Positions 7,457 through 16,312 of a DNA stretch of 34,288 nucleotides are shown here, piece by piece (within the stretch, counting starts at the first letter, position 1; each line of letters begins with the position of its first letter). Position numbers and translations under genes: made by a program. The notes beneath the pieces were generated by a model. The model saw nothing but the letters and a program-made list of their open reading frames with translations, was not told the origin of the DNA and did not search any database. Source of the stretch: an uncultured Alphaproteobacteria bacterium (lineage in GTDB: Bacteria > Pseudomonadota > Alphaproteobacteria > HIMB59 > GCA-002718135); the NCBI GenBank assembly GCA_902577905.1, contig CACHAQ010000015.1, positions 1-34,288 on the forward strand, in the 5' to 3' direction.

Positions 7457-10387
7457 ATGACAAATACAATTCAAATTCTCTCCATTGAGAAGACAGGAAA
7501 AGAAAGTTCACTACAAAAAGAACACAATAATAAATCCATCAAAATTATAGATGGATATTTCTTTTCGACAAATCTTGATGATCAAAAGTTTACTAAAATA
7601 AGTAAACTTATTTCTAATGACGTTTCTCAAACAATATTAACAAAAAAAAATGTAAATAAGGTTTTATCTAGTTATAGTAATTTTAACTGGGTTGTAGAAA
7701 TAAAATTCTTACCAGGTGTAACTGATAATATTGCTACAACTGTAAAAGAAATAATCAAAGATAATCTTAAAAGTAGTTTTAAAAGCTTTGAACTTGGTTC
7801 AACAAAAATTATTTTAATAAAAGGAAGAAAAGAAGATATTACCAAAATATCTAAAAATGAAGCAAATCCCTTAATTCAAACAATTAAGATTTATCCATTT
7901 AAAAAATATTTAAATAATTTTAAAAAAAATCAATTTAAAATAGAAAAGGTAAAATTACCGAAAAAAAAATATAGTAAAAAAGAAATTAATTTAAATATTT
8001 CTGATGATCAACTCAGTCTTATTGGTAAACTGGGTATTGAAGAAAATGATAAATCTAGAAGGGGAACACTTGGCTTAGATCTAGAATCTTTAAAAGCCAT
8101 AAGAAATTATTTTTTCACTATAAAACGTAAACCAACGGATGTAGAAATTGAAACATTAGCACAAACGTGGTCCGAGCACTGTAAACACAAAATATTTTCA
8201 GCTAAAATTGATGATATTCAAGAAGGTATATTTAAAAAATATATTAAAGGCGCTACTGAAAAAATTATTCAATTAAGAAAAGATAATTTTTGTGTTTCTC
8301 TTTTTACGGATAATGCCGGTGGAATAGAATTTAATAAAGATTGGATTATTTGTCATAAAGTTGAAACACATAATACGCCTTCAGCCTTAGATCCATTTGG
8401 TGGTGCAATCACAGGAATTGTTGGTGTTAATAGGGATTGTCTTGGATTTGGAAAGGGAGCAAAACCTATAGCTAATACGTATGCATATTATTTAGCAGAC
8501 CCAAATAAAAATTATCAATTGTATCGTCAAAAAAATAATAAGGATCCAATGCTTCCAGCAAATTTTATTGCTAAAGGTATTATCAGTGGTGTTAGAGTTG
8601 GAGGAAATTGTTCAGGTATCCCTACCCCTCAAGGTAATGTGTATTTTGATGACCGGTTTGCAGGAAAGCCTCTTGTTTTTTGTGGAACAGTTGGGATTAT
8701 TCCAAAAAAAATAAAAGGAAAATTATCACATATGAAGAAAGCTAATCCAGGAGATAATATACTGATGGCTGGAGGTAGAGTAGGAAAAGATGGTATTCAC
8801 GGAGCAACATTTTCTTCAGAGGAATTAGATCCTAATAGTCCAGTTTCTGCCGTACAAATTGGTGATCCAATAACACAAAAGAAAATGTCTGATGTCATCA
8901 TTAGAGAATTGCGTGATGAAAATCTTTACTCGAGCATAACAGATAATGGGGCTGGAGGATTATCATCATCAATTGGAGAAATGGCAAAAGAGAGCGGTGG
9001 TTTTATAGTTAATCTTGAAAAAGTTCCTCTCAAATATAATGGATTATATCCTTGGGAGATTTGGGTTTCTGAATCGCAAGAAAGAATGACACTAGCAGTA
9101 CCTCCGGCTAATGTAAAAAAAGTTATTAAGAGATTTAATGCAAGAGGTGTGGAAGCAACAATAATTGGTAAGTTTATTAAAAAAGAAAAAGCCATAGTAA
9201 AATACAATAAAACTGAAATTCTCAATTTAGATATGGAATTTCTTCATGAAGGTTATCCTAAATTAAATTTAAAAACATCTTTTCCAAAAATTAAAAAAGA
9301 AAAGAAAAAAATAATTAAAAAAAGTTCCTTGATAGATAAATTACATAAACTTCTCTCTAGTCCAAATATTGTATCAAAAGAATTTATAGCCACACAATAT
9401 GATCACGAAGTACAAGCTACCTCTATTATAAAACCATTACAAGGCGAAGGCAGAGTTTTTGGAAATGCTACTGCTATTAAACCTCTATTTGATGATGAAA
9501 AATCAATAGCTCTTTCTCAAGCTGCATATCCTCAGTACGCCGAAACAAATCCTTATGATATGGCTGGGTGCTCTATTGATACAGCATATAAAAATTTAAT
9601 TGTAAGTGGTGCCAACTCAAAAAAAATTGCAATTCTTGATAACTTTTGTTGGTGCAGCTCGGATGAACCTGATCGCTTATATCAATTGAAAGAAGCAGCA
9701 AAAGCTTGTTATGATTATGCAGTTGCTTACCAAACACCTTTTATTTCAGGAAAAGATAGTATGTTTAATGATTTTAAAGGTTTTGATAAAACTGGAAAAT
9801 CAGTAAAAATTTCAATACCTCCAACATTGCTTATTTCTTCTATTGGGGTGGTAGATAAAATTTCACACTTAACAAAAATAACACCAGAAGATGGTGATAT
9901 ACTTTTAGTTTTAGGAGCTACGCGTAATGAATTACAGGATAGTGTTTATTCCAAAATTATAGGTTATGAAAAATCAAAAAATCCAGTTGTAAATAGCAAG
10001 GATGCACTTCGCACATATAGAAATTTTGAAAAAGCTAATAAACTCAGAATTATAAATTCTGCAATTGGAATAGATTTGGGTGGACTTGGAATTGCAATTA
10101 CAAAGATGGCAATTGCTTCAAAGAAAGGTTTAACCATTGATTTAAAACTTAAAAATAAATTCTCAGTCGACCAATTTTTATTTTCTGAAACACAAAGCAG
10201 AATTCTTGTTTCCATGAAAAAAAATAAGTTAGCCAATTTTAAAAAAATATTTAAAGCTTCTGATTATACAATTATTGGTAAATGTACGAGCTCAGATGTA
10301 ATCGAGTTTAAAGATAACAAAAAAATTATGAGAGGTAAAATTTCAGATTTTGCTAAGTCATACAAACAAAATATTAAAGGGTTATGA
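7457..10387 (+). CDS. purL: FGAM synthase, PurS-PurL fused synthetase subunit
   Basis: This enzyme uses ATP and ammonia from PurQ to turn FGAR into FGAM. At 976 residues it is much longer than the ~740-residue PurL of the three-protein system and shorter than the ~1300-residue enterobacterial enzyme. Residues 1-150 look PurS-like, perhaps as two repeats, the second around WVVEIKFLPGVTDN (78-91). A linker follows to about 230. Then come AQTWSEHCKHK (235-245), the ETHNTPSALDPFGG nucleotide site (from about 303), GRVGKDGIHGATFSSEE, the Gly-rich DNGAGGLSSSIGEM, WVSESQERM, and FISGKDSM in the second half. There is no glutaminase domain; PurQ follows, overlapping as ATGA. No separate purS lies in the window. 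Confidence 0.94.
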   Translation: MTNTIQILSIEKTGKESSLQKEHNNKSIKIIDGYFFSTNLDDQKFTKISKLISNDVSQTILTKKNVNKVLSSYSNFNWVVEIKFLPGVTDNIATTVKEIIKDNLKSSFKSFELGSTKIILIKGRKEDITKISKNEANPLIQTIKIYPFKKYLNNFKKNQFKIEKVKLPKKKYSKKEINLNISDDQLSLIGKLGIEENDKSRRGTLGLDLESLKAIRNYFFTIKRKPTDVEIETLAQTWSEHCKHKIFSAKIDDIQEGIFKKYIKGATEKIIQLRKDNFCVSLFTDNAGGIEFNKDWIICHKVETHNTPSALDPFGGAITGIVGVNRDCLGFGKGAKPIANTYAYYLADPNKNYQLYRQKNNKDPMLPANFIAKGIISGVRVGGNCSGIPTPQGNVYFDDRFAGKPLVFCGTVGIIPKKIKGKLSHMKKANPGDNILMAGGRVGKDGIHGATFSSEELDPNSPVSAVQIGDPITQKKMSDVIIRELRDENLYSSITDNGAGGLSSSIGEMAKESGGFIVNLEKVPLKYNGLYPWEIWVSESQERMTLAVPPANVKKVIKRFNARGVEATIIGKFIKKEKAIVKYNKTEILNLDMEFLHEGYPKLNLKTSFPKIKKEKKKIIKKSSLIDKLHKLLSSPNIVSKEFIATQYDHEVQATSIIKPLQGEGRVFGNATAIKPLFDDEKSIALSQAAYPQYAETNPYDMAGCSIDTAYKNLIVSGANSKKIAILDNFCWCSSDEPDRLYQLKEAAKACYDYAVAYQTPFISGKDSMFNDFKGFDKTGKSVKISIPPTLLISSIGVVDKISHLTKITPEDGDILLVLGATRNELQDSVYSKIIGYEKSKNPVVNSKDALRTYRNFEKANKLRIINSAIGIDLGGLGIAITKMAIASKKGLTIDLKLKNKFSVDQFLFSETQSRILVSMKKNKLANFKKIFKASDYTIIGKCTSSDVIEFKDNKKIMRGKISDFAKSYKQNIKGL

Positions 10388-11148
10388 ACGTATTAGTCTT
10401 ATCAGGTTATGGTATTAATTGTGAAAATGAAACCCTGCATGCTTTTGAAGTAGTAGGATTTAAAGGAAAAATTATTCATATTAATGATCTGATTCAAAAT
10501 CCTAAACAACTTAATAACTATCAAGTATTCGCTATACCTGGTGGTTTTTCTTATGGCGATGATACAGGTTCAGGAAATGCAATGGCGAAAAAAATTATGA
10601 CCAATTTGTATGATCAACTAACAGATTTTTCATTAAAAGATAAATTAATCATAGGTATTTGTAATGGATGCCAAATATTAATTAATCTTGGATTAGTTCC
10701 AAGCCTAAATAAAAAAGATCCAGAAGTAGCATTGATTGAAAATAAATCTGGTAGCTATGAGTGTCGATGGGTTGATGTAAAAGTAAGTAATAATAAATCA
10801 CCATGGCTAGAAAATATTAGTACGCTGAACTTGCCTGTTGCCCATCAAGAAGGGCAATTTATGATACCTATTAATCTACTAAAAAGTATCAAAGCTAATA
10901 ACCTTATTGGTTTGCAATACATTAATCATCGTAAAAAATTAGCAAAAGGTCAATTTCCTTTTAATCCGAATGGATCTAAAGATGATATCGCTGCGCTAAC
11001 AAATCAAAATGGGAATGTTCTTGCAATGATGCCTCATCCTGAAAGGGCATTTTATAATTATCATATTCCCAATTGGCAAAGTAAAACCTTAAAAAAATTT
11101 GGGGATGGATATAAAATTTTTATGAACGCAAAAAAATTCTTTGCATAA
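10384..11148 (+). CDS. purQ: FGAM synthase glutaminase subunit
   Basis: PurQ hydrolyses glutamine and passes ammonia to PurL. It is a class I glutamine amidotransferase of 254 residues. The nucleophile is Cys93 in GICNGCQIL, and the His-Glu pair is His218 and Glu220 in MPHPERAF. The oxyanion region is IPGGFSYGDD (51-60). It is about 25-30 residues longer than typical three-subunit PurQ and resembles the C-terminal domain of large PurL proteins, including the PFNPNGS segment. Its start overlaps the purL stop (ATGA), so the two subunits are made together in balanced amounts. One base separates its stop from that of convergent mutY. Confidence 0.95.
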   Translation: MNVLVLSGYGINCENETLHAFEVVGFKGKIIHINDLIQNPKQLNNYQVFAIPGGFSYGDDTGSGNAMAKKIMTNLYDQLTDFSLKDKLIIGICNGCQILINLGLVPSLNKKDPEVALIENKSGSYECRWVDVKVSNNKSPWLENISTLNLPVAHQEGQFMIPINLLKSIKANNLIGLQYINHRKKLAKGQFPFNPNGSKDDIAALTNQNGNVLAMMPHPERAFYNYHIPNWQSKTLKKFGDGYKIFMNAKKFFA

Positions 11149-11149
11149 A

Positions 11150-12199
11150 TTATACTGCTATATCTACTATTTTTTTCATCACGGTTGGCATTCTAGAGCT
11201 AGAATAAGAAGATTTCTTTATCCAATTACTTTTTGATAATTTTGCTTTTTTAACATTGCCATAAAAAATTTCTGTTTCTAAATCAAAATGACTAAATGAA
11301 TATTCAAATGAGCCTTTAGATTGTAATTTTGTTTTTATTTTTTGTATATCTTGATCAGTGGTTAATAATTTCTTATTTTTAACCCAAACATCATTTGGTA
11401 CTTCAAGCATGGAAGCCAACATTCCTTTATTTGGTCTACTTCGCACAAGGATTTCATTCTTTTCATTCACAATTACATAAGCTCTTGTATACTTTATAGG
11501 CTTAGTAGTTTTCTTTTTTAGTTTTAAAGGAATTTTTTGCTGTAAATTTTTTTTATATGATTGGCAAAATTTATTAATTCCACAAATATTACATTTAGGG
11601 TTTCTTGGAAGACAGATCTCTGATCCGTAATCCATAAAAGACTGAATTAAATTTGAAGAATATTTATCTGAGATGAATTTTTTTCCTAAATCTTTAAGTT
11701 TATTTTTGACTTTATTAATTGGTTTATCGATAGCATATAACCTAACCAAAATTCTCTCAATATTAGCATCAAGTGGCATAACTGCTTGATTGAATCCTAT
11801 TCCAAGAATTGCATTTGCTGTGTAATCTCCGATGCCAGGAAGTTGGATGAGTTCGTCGTAAGTTTTGGGTATGTTATTTTTAAAATTTTTATTAATTATT
11901 TTTGCGGACCTTAATAAATTTCTTGCTCTTGAATAATAACCAAGGCCTGACCAGAACTTTAAAATATTTGGTTCTGAGGTTTGCGCTAATTTATTTAGTG
12001 AAGGCCATTTTAAAATAAAATCATTAAATTTATTTTTTACGGTATTTACTGTTGTTTGTTGGAGCATATACTCACTTACAAATACAAAGTATGGATCAGG
12101 TAAATTGAGAGTATTTTTCTTCCGCCATGGTAAATTTCTGGCATTCACTGAATACCATTGAAGCAAATACTTTATTACTTGTGTTTCGTGTTTAAACAT
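11150..12199 (-). CDS. mutY: adenine DNA glycosylase
   Basis: MutY removes adenine mispaired with 8-oxoguanine. The 349-residue protein shows the HhH-GPD fold: LPWR (23-26), the catalytic Glu43 in SEYMLQQT, the helix-hairpin-helix LPGIGDYTANAI (120-131), and Asp144 in PLDANIERIL. A 4Fe-4S cluster site follows: Cys196, Cys203, Cys206, Cys212 (C-x6-C-x2-C-x5-C). The C-terminal third matches the Nudix-like 8-oxoG recognition domain (for example KGMLASMLEVPND). It is a single - strand gene whose start lies 33 bases from the divergent DUF721 gene, the neighbour order seen in many Alphaproteobacteria. Confidence 0.95.
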   Translation of the reverse strand: MFKHETQVIKYLLQWYSVNARNLPWRKKNTLNLPDPYFVFVSEYMLQQTTVNTVKNKFNDFILKWPSLNKLAQTSEPNILKFWSGLGYYSRARNLLRSAKIINKNFKNNIPKTYDELIQLPGIGDYTANAILGIGFNQAVMPLDANIERILVRLYAIDKPINKVKNKLKDLGKKFISDKYSSNLIQSFMDYGSEICLPRNPKCNICGINKFCQSYKKNLQQKIPLKLKKKTTKPIKYTRAYVIVNEKNEILVRSRPNKGMLASMLEVPNDVWVKNKKLLTTDQDIQKIKTKLQSKGSFEYSFSHFDLETEIFYGNVKKAKLSKSNWIKKSSYSSSRMPTVMKKIVDIAV

Positions 12200-12232
12200 A
12201 TTGCTTTCATATTTAGGTACTATAAATTATTT
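12200..12232. promoter_or_regulatory. short divergent spacer mutY / DUF721 gene
   Basis: Only 33 bases separate two divergent starts. TATAAA at 12221-12226 could be a -10 element for the + strand, which would give an almost leaderless message. AGG at 12215-12217 is too distant to be a good ribosome site. No repeat or palindrome stands out. Confidence 0.25.
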
Positions 12233-12754
12233 ATGCATATGGACAAAAAAAATATAAAGCAAAAAAGAACATTTGTTCCACAATCGATTGGCGATACTCT
12301 TAGGAAGGTTAATAGAAAATTTTCCTCTAAATATAATCGTACAGAATTTATAATAAACTCCAAATGGCCTGAAATTGCTGGTAATTATTTTAAAGAATAT
12401 TCAGAGCCATTAAATGTTTCAAGGGTGCGTAATTTTGAAAACGATGTAGGTGAAACAGTATATAAAAATTATCTAAATGTGAGTGTTGCCCCAGCCGCAG
12501 CCATTGAATTTCAACACTTTAAGGATACTATAATTGAAAAAATTAATACTTATTTTGGCTATAAAGCAATAATAGACTTGAGAATTCATCAAAATTACAT
12601 ACCTAAATATACTCATATGCAACAAAATAAAAATAAACAAATTGATAAAAACGACATAGAATTTGTTAAGCAAAACGTTAAAGAATTTCAAAATTCCGAT
12701 TTAAAAAAATCTCTATTAAATTTAGGTAATAAAATTACAACTGAGGACAAATAA
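12233..12754 (+). CDS. DUF721 (DciA-like) protein
   Basis: This is a DUF721-family protein. The family includes DciA, which assists loading of the replicative helicase DnaB in many bacteria, but alphaproteobacterial members are little studied, so that role is inference. I choose the ATG at 12233 (173 residues; ATG at 12239 is equally possible). The longer frame from 12158 would overlap mutY and add an unrelated hydrophobic stretch. The fold is seen in SIGDTLRKVNRKF, then SKWPEIAGNYFKEYSEPL, and LNVSVAPAAAIEFQHFKDTIIEKINTYFGY, the typical C-terminal half. The tail beyond about residue 130 is charged and probably flexible. It ends as TAATG with the next gene, suggesting translational coupling. 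Confidence 0.8.
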   Translation: MHMDKKNIKQKRTFVPQSIGDTLRKVNRKFSSKYNRTEFIINSKWPEIAGNYFKEYSEPLNVSRVRNFENDVGETVYKNYLNVSVAPAAAIEFQHFKDTIIEKINTYFGYKAIIDLRIHQNYIPKYTHMQQNKNKQIDKNDIEFVKQNVKEFQNSDLKKSLLNLGNKITTEDK

Positions 12755-13365
12755 TGAAAATCAAAATTTTATTTATTTCTATTATACTATCACTACTTTT
12801 AATTAACGCCAAAGCAGCTGAAAACTCAATACTGGAGGTTAAAGATAATGATTTTTATATTGGGGAAGACAATGCTCCAATCACAATTATAGAATATGCT
12901 TCAATGTCTTGTAGTCACTGTGCAGATTTTCATAATGATACCCTAGAAGAATTAAAAAAAGAGTTTATTGATACTGGTAAAGTTAAGTTTATTTTTCGAG
13001 ATTTCCCATTTAATTATCCAGCTCTTGCTGGAAGCATGATTTTAAGATGTGTCCCAGAAGAAGTAAGATACGATTACATGAATGGCCTTTATAAACTCCA
13101 AAATAATTGGGTTAATAGAGATCATTCTAAAACAAAATCTGAGTTATACAAAATAATGCAAAGTGGTGGTATGCAACAAGAGGACTTTGATGCATGTTTA
13201 AGTAATGTTGAATTAGAGAATCAATTACTTGAGGGTGTAATGGAAGCTCAGAGAGAATATAAAATAGGTTCTACCCCTTCATTCATTATTAACGGAGTAC
13301 TTTATTCTGGGAATAAAAACATAAAAGAGTTTAGACAAATCATCGATAAAATATTATCACAATAG
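12754..13365 (+). CDS. DsbA-family periplasmic thiol oxidoreductase
   Basis: A thioredoxin-fold protein of 203 residues. It has a signal peptide (about 1-21: Lys-containing start, hydrophobic core, AKA cleavage region), the active site Cys53-Ser-His-Cys56, and the cis-proline loop with Pro175 (GSTPSFIING). Two more cysteines (99 and 148) may form a structural disulfide. Such proteins oxidise or isomerise disulfides in the periplasm. The conserved alphaproteobacterial position between DUF721 and smc supports the family call, but a true DsbA, a DsbC/G-like isomerase role, or a membrane-protein-specific partner cannot be told apart. One-base overlap (TAATG) with the upstream gene; smc follows at once. 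Confidence 0.9.
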   Translation: MKIKILFISIILSLLLINAKAAENSILEVKDNDFYIGEDNAPITIIEYASMSCSHCADFHNDTLEELKKEFIDTGKVKFIFRDFPFNYPALAGSMILRCVPEEVRYDYMNGLYKLQNNWVNRDHSKTKSELYKIMQSGGMQQEDFDACLSNVELENQLLEGVMEAQREYKIGSTPSFIINGVLYSGNKNIKEFRQIIDKILSQ

Positions 13366-13368
13366 TTG

Positions 13369-16014
13369 ATGATTAATTTTAGGACCCTTAAAGTCAAAGG
13401 CTTTAAGTCTTTTGTTGAACCAACTGAAATTTTGATTGAAAATGGTTTGACAGGTATTGTGGGGCCAAATGGATGTGGTAAATCCAATCTCGTTGAAGCT
13501 TTTAGATTCGTTATGGGTGAGCTTTCGCCAAAACAAATGAGAGGAAGCGAATTAGATGATGTTATTTTTAATGGTACAGATGATAGACCAGCATGGGATA
13601 TTGCCGAGGTTTCAATAGATTTAGACAATAAAGCACGTAAAGCACCAAGTATTTTTAATGAAAGTGATACCATTGAAGTCACAAGAAGAATATGGCGAGG
13701 TGAAGGATCGGAATATAGAGTTAATGGCAAGGAAGTCCGATTAAAGGATGTGCAATTACTATTTGCTGATGCAGCAACAGGTGCTCGTTCAACATCGATG
13801 GTTAGTCAAGGTAGAGTTGGTGCGATTATAGCCGCTAAGCCAGAGCAAAGAAGAACATTACTCGAAGAAGCTGCAGGAATTACAGGTCTGCATTCAAGAC
13901 GACACGAAGCTGAATTACGATTAAATGCGACTGAAAATAATTTAGAGCGTGTAAAGGACGTATTGAAAGCACAAGATGAACAACTTACAATATTAAAGAA
14001 ACAATCAAAACAAGCTGAAAGATATAAGTACATCCAAAAAGATATTACAAAAGCAAGAGCTAGATTATTTTATAAAAAATGGATTGATGAAAAAGATAAA
14101 TTAAAAAATGCTAATGAAAAAATTCAATCTGAAACAAATGTTGTAAATGACCAAACACAAGTTGTTGCACAAATAAATGTCGAATTTGAAAAAGTTCAAG
14201 AAAGCCTTCCAAACCTTAGACTCCAAGAAAGTAAGGTTGCAGCTGAACTGCAAAAATATTCTATTAGTTTAGAAAACCAAGAAAAAGAAATTGAAAGAGC
14301 GAATATTGCAGTAGACGAAACAAAAGTCCGTATAGAACAAATTAAAAATGACATTGACAGAGAAAAATTTTTATTTGAAGATGCAAAACAAAATCTTGAA
14401 AGAGTACAAGAAGAAAAATCAATACTTTTAAAACAACAAGGTGATCTTTTTATTCAAAATGATGATGATCAAAATAATGAAAATGTTTCTAATAAAAAAA
14501 ATAATAACCCAATAATTGATTATCTAGATTTTGAAGATGGTCTTGAACAAGCAATTGCTGCAGTTTTTTCAGATGAGTTAATTGCATCTATTGATGAAGA
14601 ACAAAGCATTTTTTGGAGAAAATTAGATGTGGAAGATTCTTCCTTTAACTCAGAAATTACAAAATTTTCTTCTCTAATCAAAGCACCAGATAATTTGAAA
14701 AAGAAATTAGAATTTGTTGGATTAATAGAAAATAAGGAAAATATTTTAGAAATTCAAAAAACCTTAAAGCCAGGACAAATATTAGTCAGCAAACTAGGAG
14801 AAATTTGGAGATGGGATGGCTATGTATCTAAAGGTAAACAAAATAATTCTACTAAAGCCATATTAGAGCAATTAAAAAATAGACGAATAAAACAATTAAG
14901 TGCTGAAGAAAAACAATGGAATGATATTTCTTCAAAAGCAAATCAAAGAATAGAAGAGTTAAATTCAAGGCAAAATACATTAATTAGTGAATTATCTAAT
15001 CTCCAATCCGTTCCTGAAGATGTATCAAGTGAAAAATTAAAAATACAAAAGCTGATTGATGACAATAAGAGTTCTTATGAGCAAATAGCTGAGCAGCTTC
15101 GTCAAACTGAACAAAATTCTAATGAAATCAATAAGAAATTAAAATTAGAAGAAATTAAATTAAATGAACTACGAGAAGAGAGAATTAGAACCGAAGGTCA
15201 AATTAATACAATTAATGAAGCAATAAAGTTATTATCAACTCAGGTAAAAGAAAGATTAAGTATAGAACTAGAAGAGCTTTACAATATTGGAGAAATAGAT
15301 CCAAATAAAATTTTGGGTGAGACTGATGATTTAGAAAAAAAATTAGAAAGACTAATTGCTGAACAAGAACGTTTAGGTGGTGTTAATCTTCTTGCAGAAC
15401 AAGAATCCAAAGATTTAGAAGAAAAAGTAAATACAATAAAGAAAGATCAAAGTGACCTTTTAAGTGCAATTGCAAAACTGAGAGAAGCAATTGATTCACT
15501 TAATACAGAAGGTAGACAACGTTTACTTGCTGCATATGGAATAGTGAATGAAAATTTTCAAAAATTATTTACAAGGTTGTTTGGTGGTGGCAAGGCTTAT
15601 CTGAAATTTACAGATGAATCAGATCCCCTTCAAGCTGGTTTAGAAATATTTGCTAGTCCTCCAGGAAAAAAATTACAAAATCTAAATTTACTTTCTGGTG
15701 GTGAGCAAGCTCTTACAGCATTATCATTATTATTTGCTGTATTTTTATCAAACCCAGCTCCAATTTGTGTACTCGATGAGGTTGATGCTCCATTAGATGA
15801 TACTAATGTTGATAGATTTTGTTCATTAGTAGAGGAAATAGCTAAAACTTCTTCAACAAAATTCTTAGTAATAACTCATCATAGAATGACAATGGCAAGA
15901 GTAAATAGATTATTTGGTGTTACCATGCCTGAGAAAGGTGTATCACAATTAGTTTCTGTTGATCTTGAAAAAGCAATCGAAATAAAAGAGCAAGATACTA
16001 CAAATGAATTATAA
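13369..16014 (+). CDS. smc: chromosome condensation ATPase SMC, short-armed
   Basis: SMC with ScpA and ScpB organises and segregates the chromosome. The N-terminal head has Walker A GPNGCGKSN (about 33-41), then SQGRVGAI and LLEEAAGI. The C-terminal head has the signature LSGGEQ (about 774-779) and Walker B VLDEVDAPLDD (about 800). Between them lie two charged heptad-rich arms (about 200-375 and 490-665) and a hinge-like segment (about 380-485, ending IWRWDGYVSKG). At 881 residues it is roughly 270-300 shorter than usual SMC, the difference lying in the arms. I use ATG 13369; TTG at 13366 adds one residue. The last 11 bases overlap atpI. scpA and scpB are not in the window. Confidence 0.95.
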   Translation: MINFRTLKVKGFKSFVEPTEILIENGLTGIVGPNGCGKSNLVEAFRFVMGELSPKQMRGSELDDVIFNGTDDRPAWDIAEVSIDLDNKARKAPSIFNESDTIEVTRRIWRGEGSEYRVNGKEVRLKDVQLLFADAATGARSTSMVSQGRVGAIIAAKPEQRRTLLEEAAGITGLHSRRHEAELRLNATENNLERVKDVLKAQDEQLTILKKQSKQAERYKYIQKDITKARARLFYKKWIDEKDKLKNANEKIQSETNVVNDQTQVVAQINVEFEKVQESLPNLRLQESKVAAELQKYSISLENQEKEIERANIAVDETKVRIEQIKNDIDREKFLFEDAKQNLERVQEEKSILLKQQGDLFIQNDDDQNNENVSNKKNNNPIIDYLDFEDGLEQAIAAVFSDELIASIDEEQSIFWRKLDVEDSSFNSEITKFSSLIKAPDNLKKKLEFVGLIENKENILEIQKTLKPGQILVSKLGEIWRWDGYVSKGKQNNSTKAILEQLKNRRIKQLSAEEKQWNDISSKANQRIEELNSRQNTLISELSNLQSVPEDVSSEKLKIQKLIDDNKSSYEQIAEQLRQTEQNSNEINKKLKLEEIKLNELREERIRTEGQINTINEAIKLLSTQVKERLSIELEELYNIGEIDPNKILGETDDLEKKLERLIAEQERLGGVNLLAEQESKDLEEKVNTIKKDQSDLLSAIAKLREAIDSLNTEGRQRLLAAYGIVNENFQKLFTRLFGGGKAYLKFTDESDPLQAGLEIFASPPGKKLQNLNLLSGGEQALTALSLLFAVFLSNPAPICVLDEVDAPLDDTNVDRFCSLVEEIAKTSSTKFLVITHHRMTMARVNRLFGVTMPEKGVSQLVSVDLEKAIEIKEQDTTNEL

Positions 16015-16291
16015 AAATAAAAATTTAGAAGAATTAGGTAAAAAAATTGATAATTTAGATAATCAAAATAAAGAACCTAATATTAAAAAAAAAGAAAGCG
16101 GTGCTGGATTTGGTTTTAAAATTAGTACAGAAATTATCGCTGCACTAGTGGTTGGAGTTGGAATTGGGCTTATTGTGGATAATTACTTTAATACTAAACC
16201 AATAGGGTTAATTATTTTCTTCATATTTGGCGCATTAGCTGGATTTTTGAACGTTTATCGTGTAATGCGTCGCATTGAAAAGCAAAGGTAA
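16004..16291 (+). CDS. atpI: ATP synthase accessory protein AtpI
   Basis: A 95-residue protein with a charged N-terminal region (1-33, many Lys/Asn/Glu) and two membrane segments (about 41-60 and 66-84), ending in a basic tail (VMRRIEKQR). This is the alphaproteobacterial AtpI-like pattern, and it stands directly before atpB. AtpI is thought to help c-ring assembly or Mg2+ handling, but it is not essential for ATP synthase. Its start overlaps the end of smc by 11 bases, joining the F0 genes to the smc transcript. Confidence 0.9.
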   Translation: MNYKNKNLEELGKKIDNLDNQNKEPNIKKKESGAGFGFKISTEIIAALVVGVGIGLIVDNYFNTKPIGLIIFFIFGALAGFLNVYRVMRRIEKQR

Positions 16292-16312
16292 TTTTAATAT
16301 TCAATAACTATT

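Noticed and set aside
7648..7970. Runs of eight or nine A residues in purL as phase-variable tracts or frameshifts
   Set aside because: The reading frame is intact through all of them, and such runs are common in this AT-rich lysine-coding DNA.
8926..9225. 99-codon open frame with a hydrophobic start opposite purL
   Set aside because: Antisense to conserved PurL motifs; the hydrophobicity follows from the AT-rich complement of Lys/Asn codons.
12158..12232. N-terminal hydrophobic extension of the DUF721 gene, possibly a membrane anchor
   Set aside because: It would start at TTG inside divergent mutY and is not a DUF721 feature; the ATG at 12233 gives the normal family start.
13302..13730. 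142-codon open frame opposite the start of smc
   Set aside because: It lies antisense to the conserved SMC ATPase head and dsbA end; low-complexity translation with no domain.
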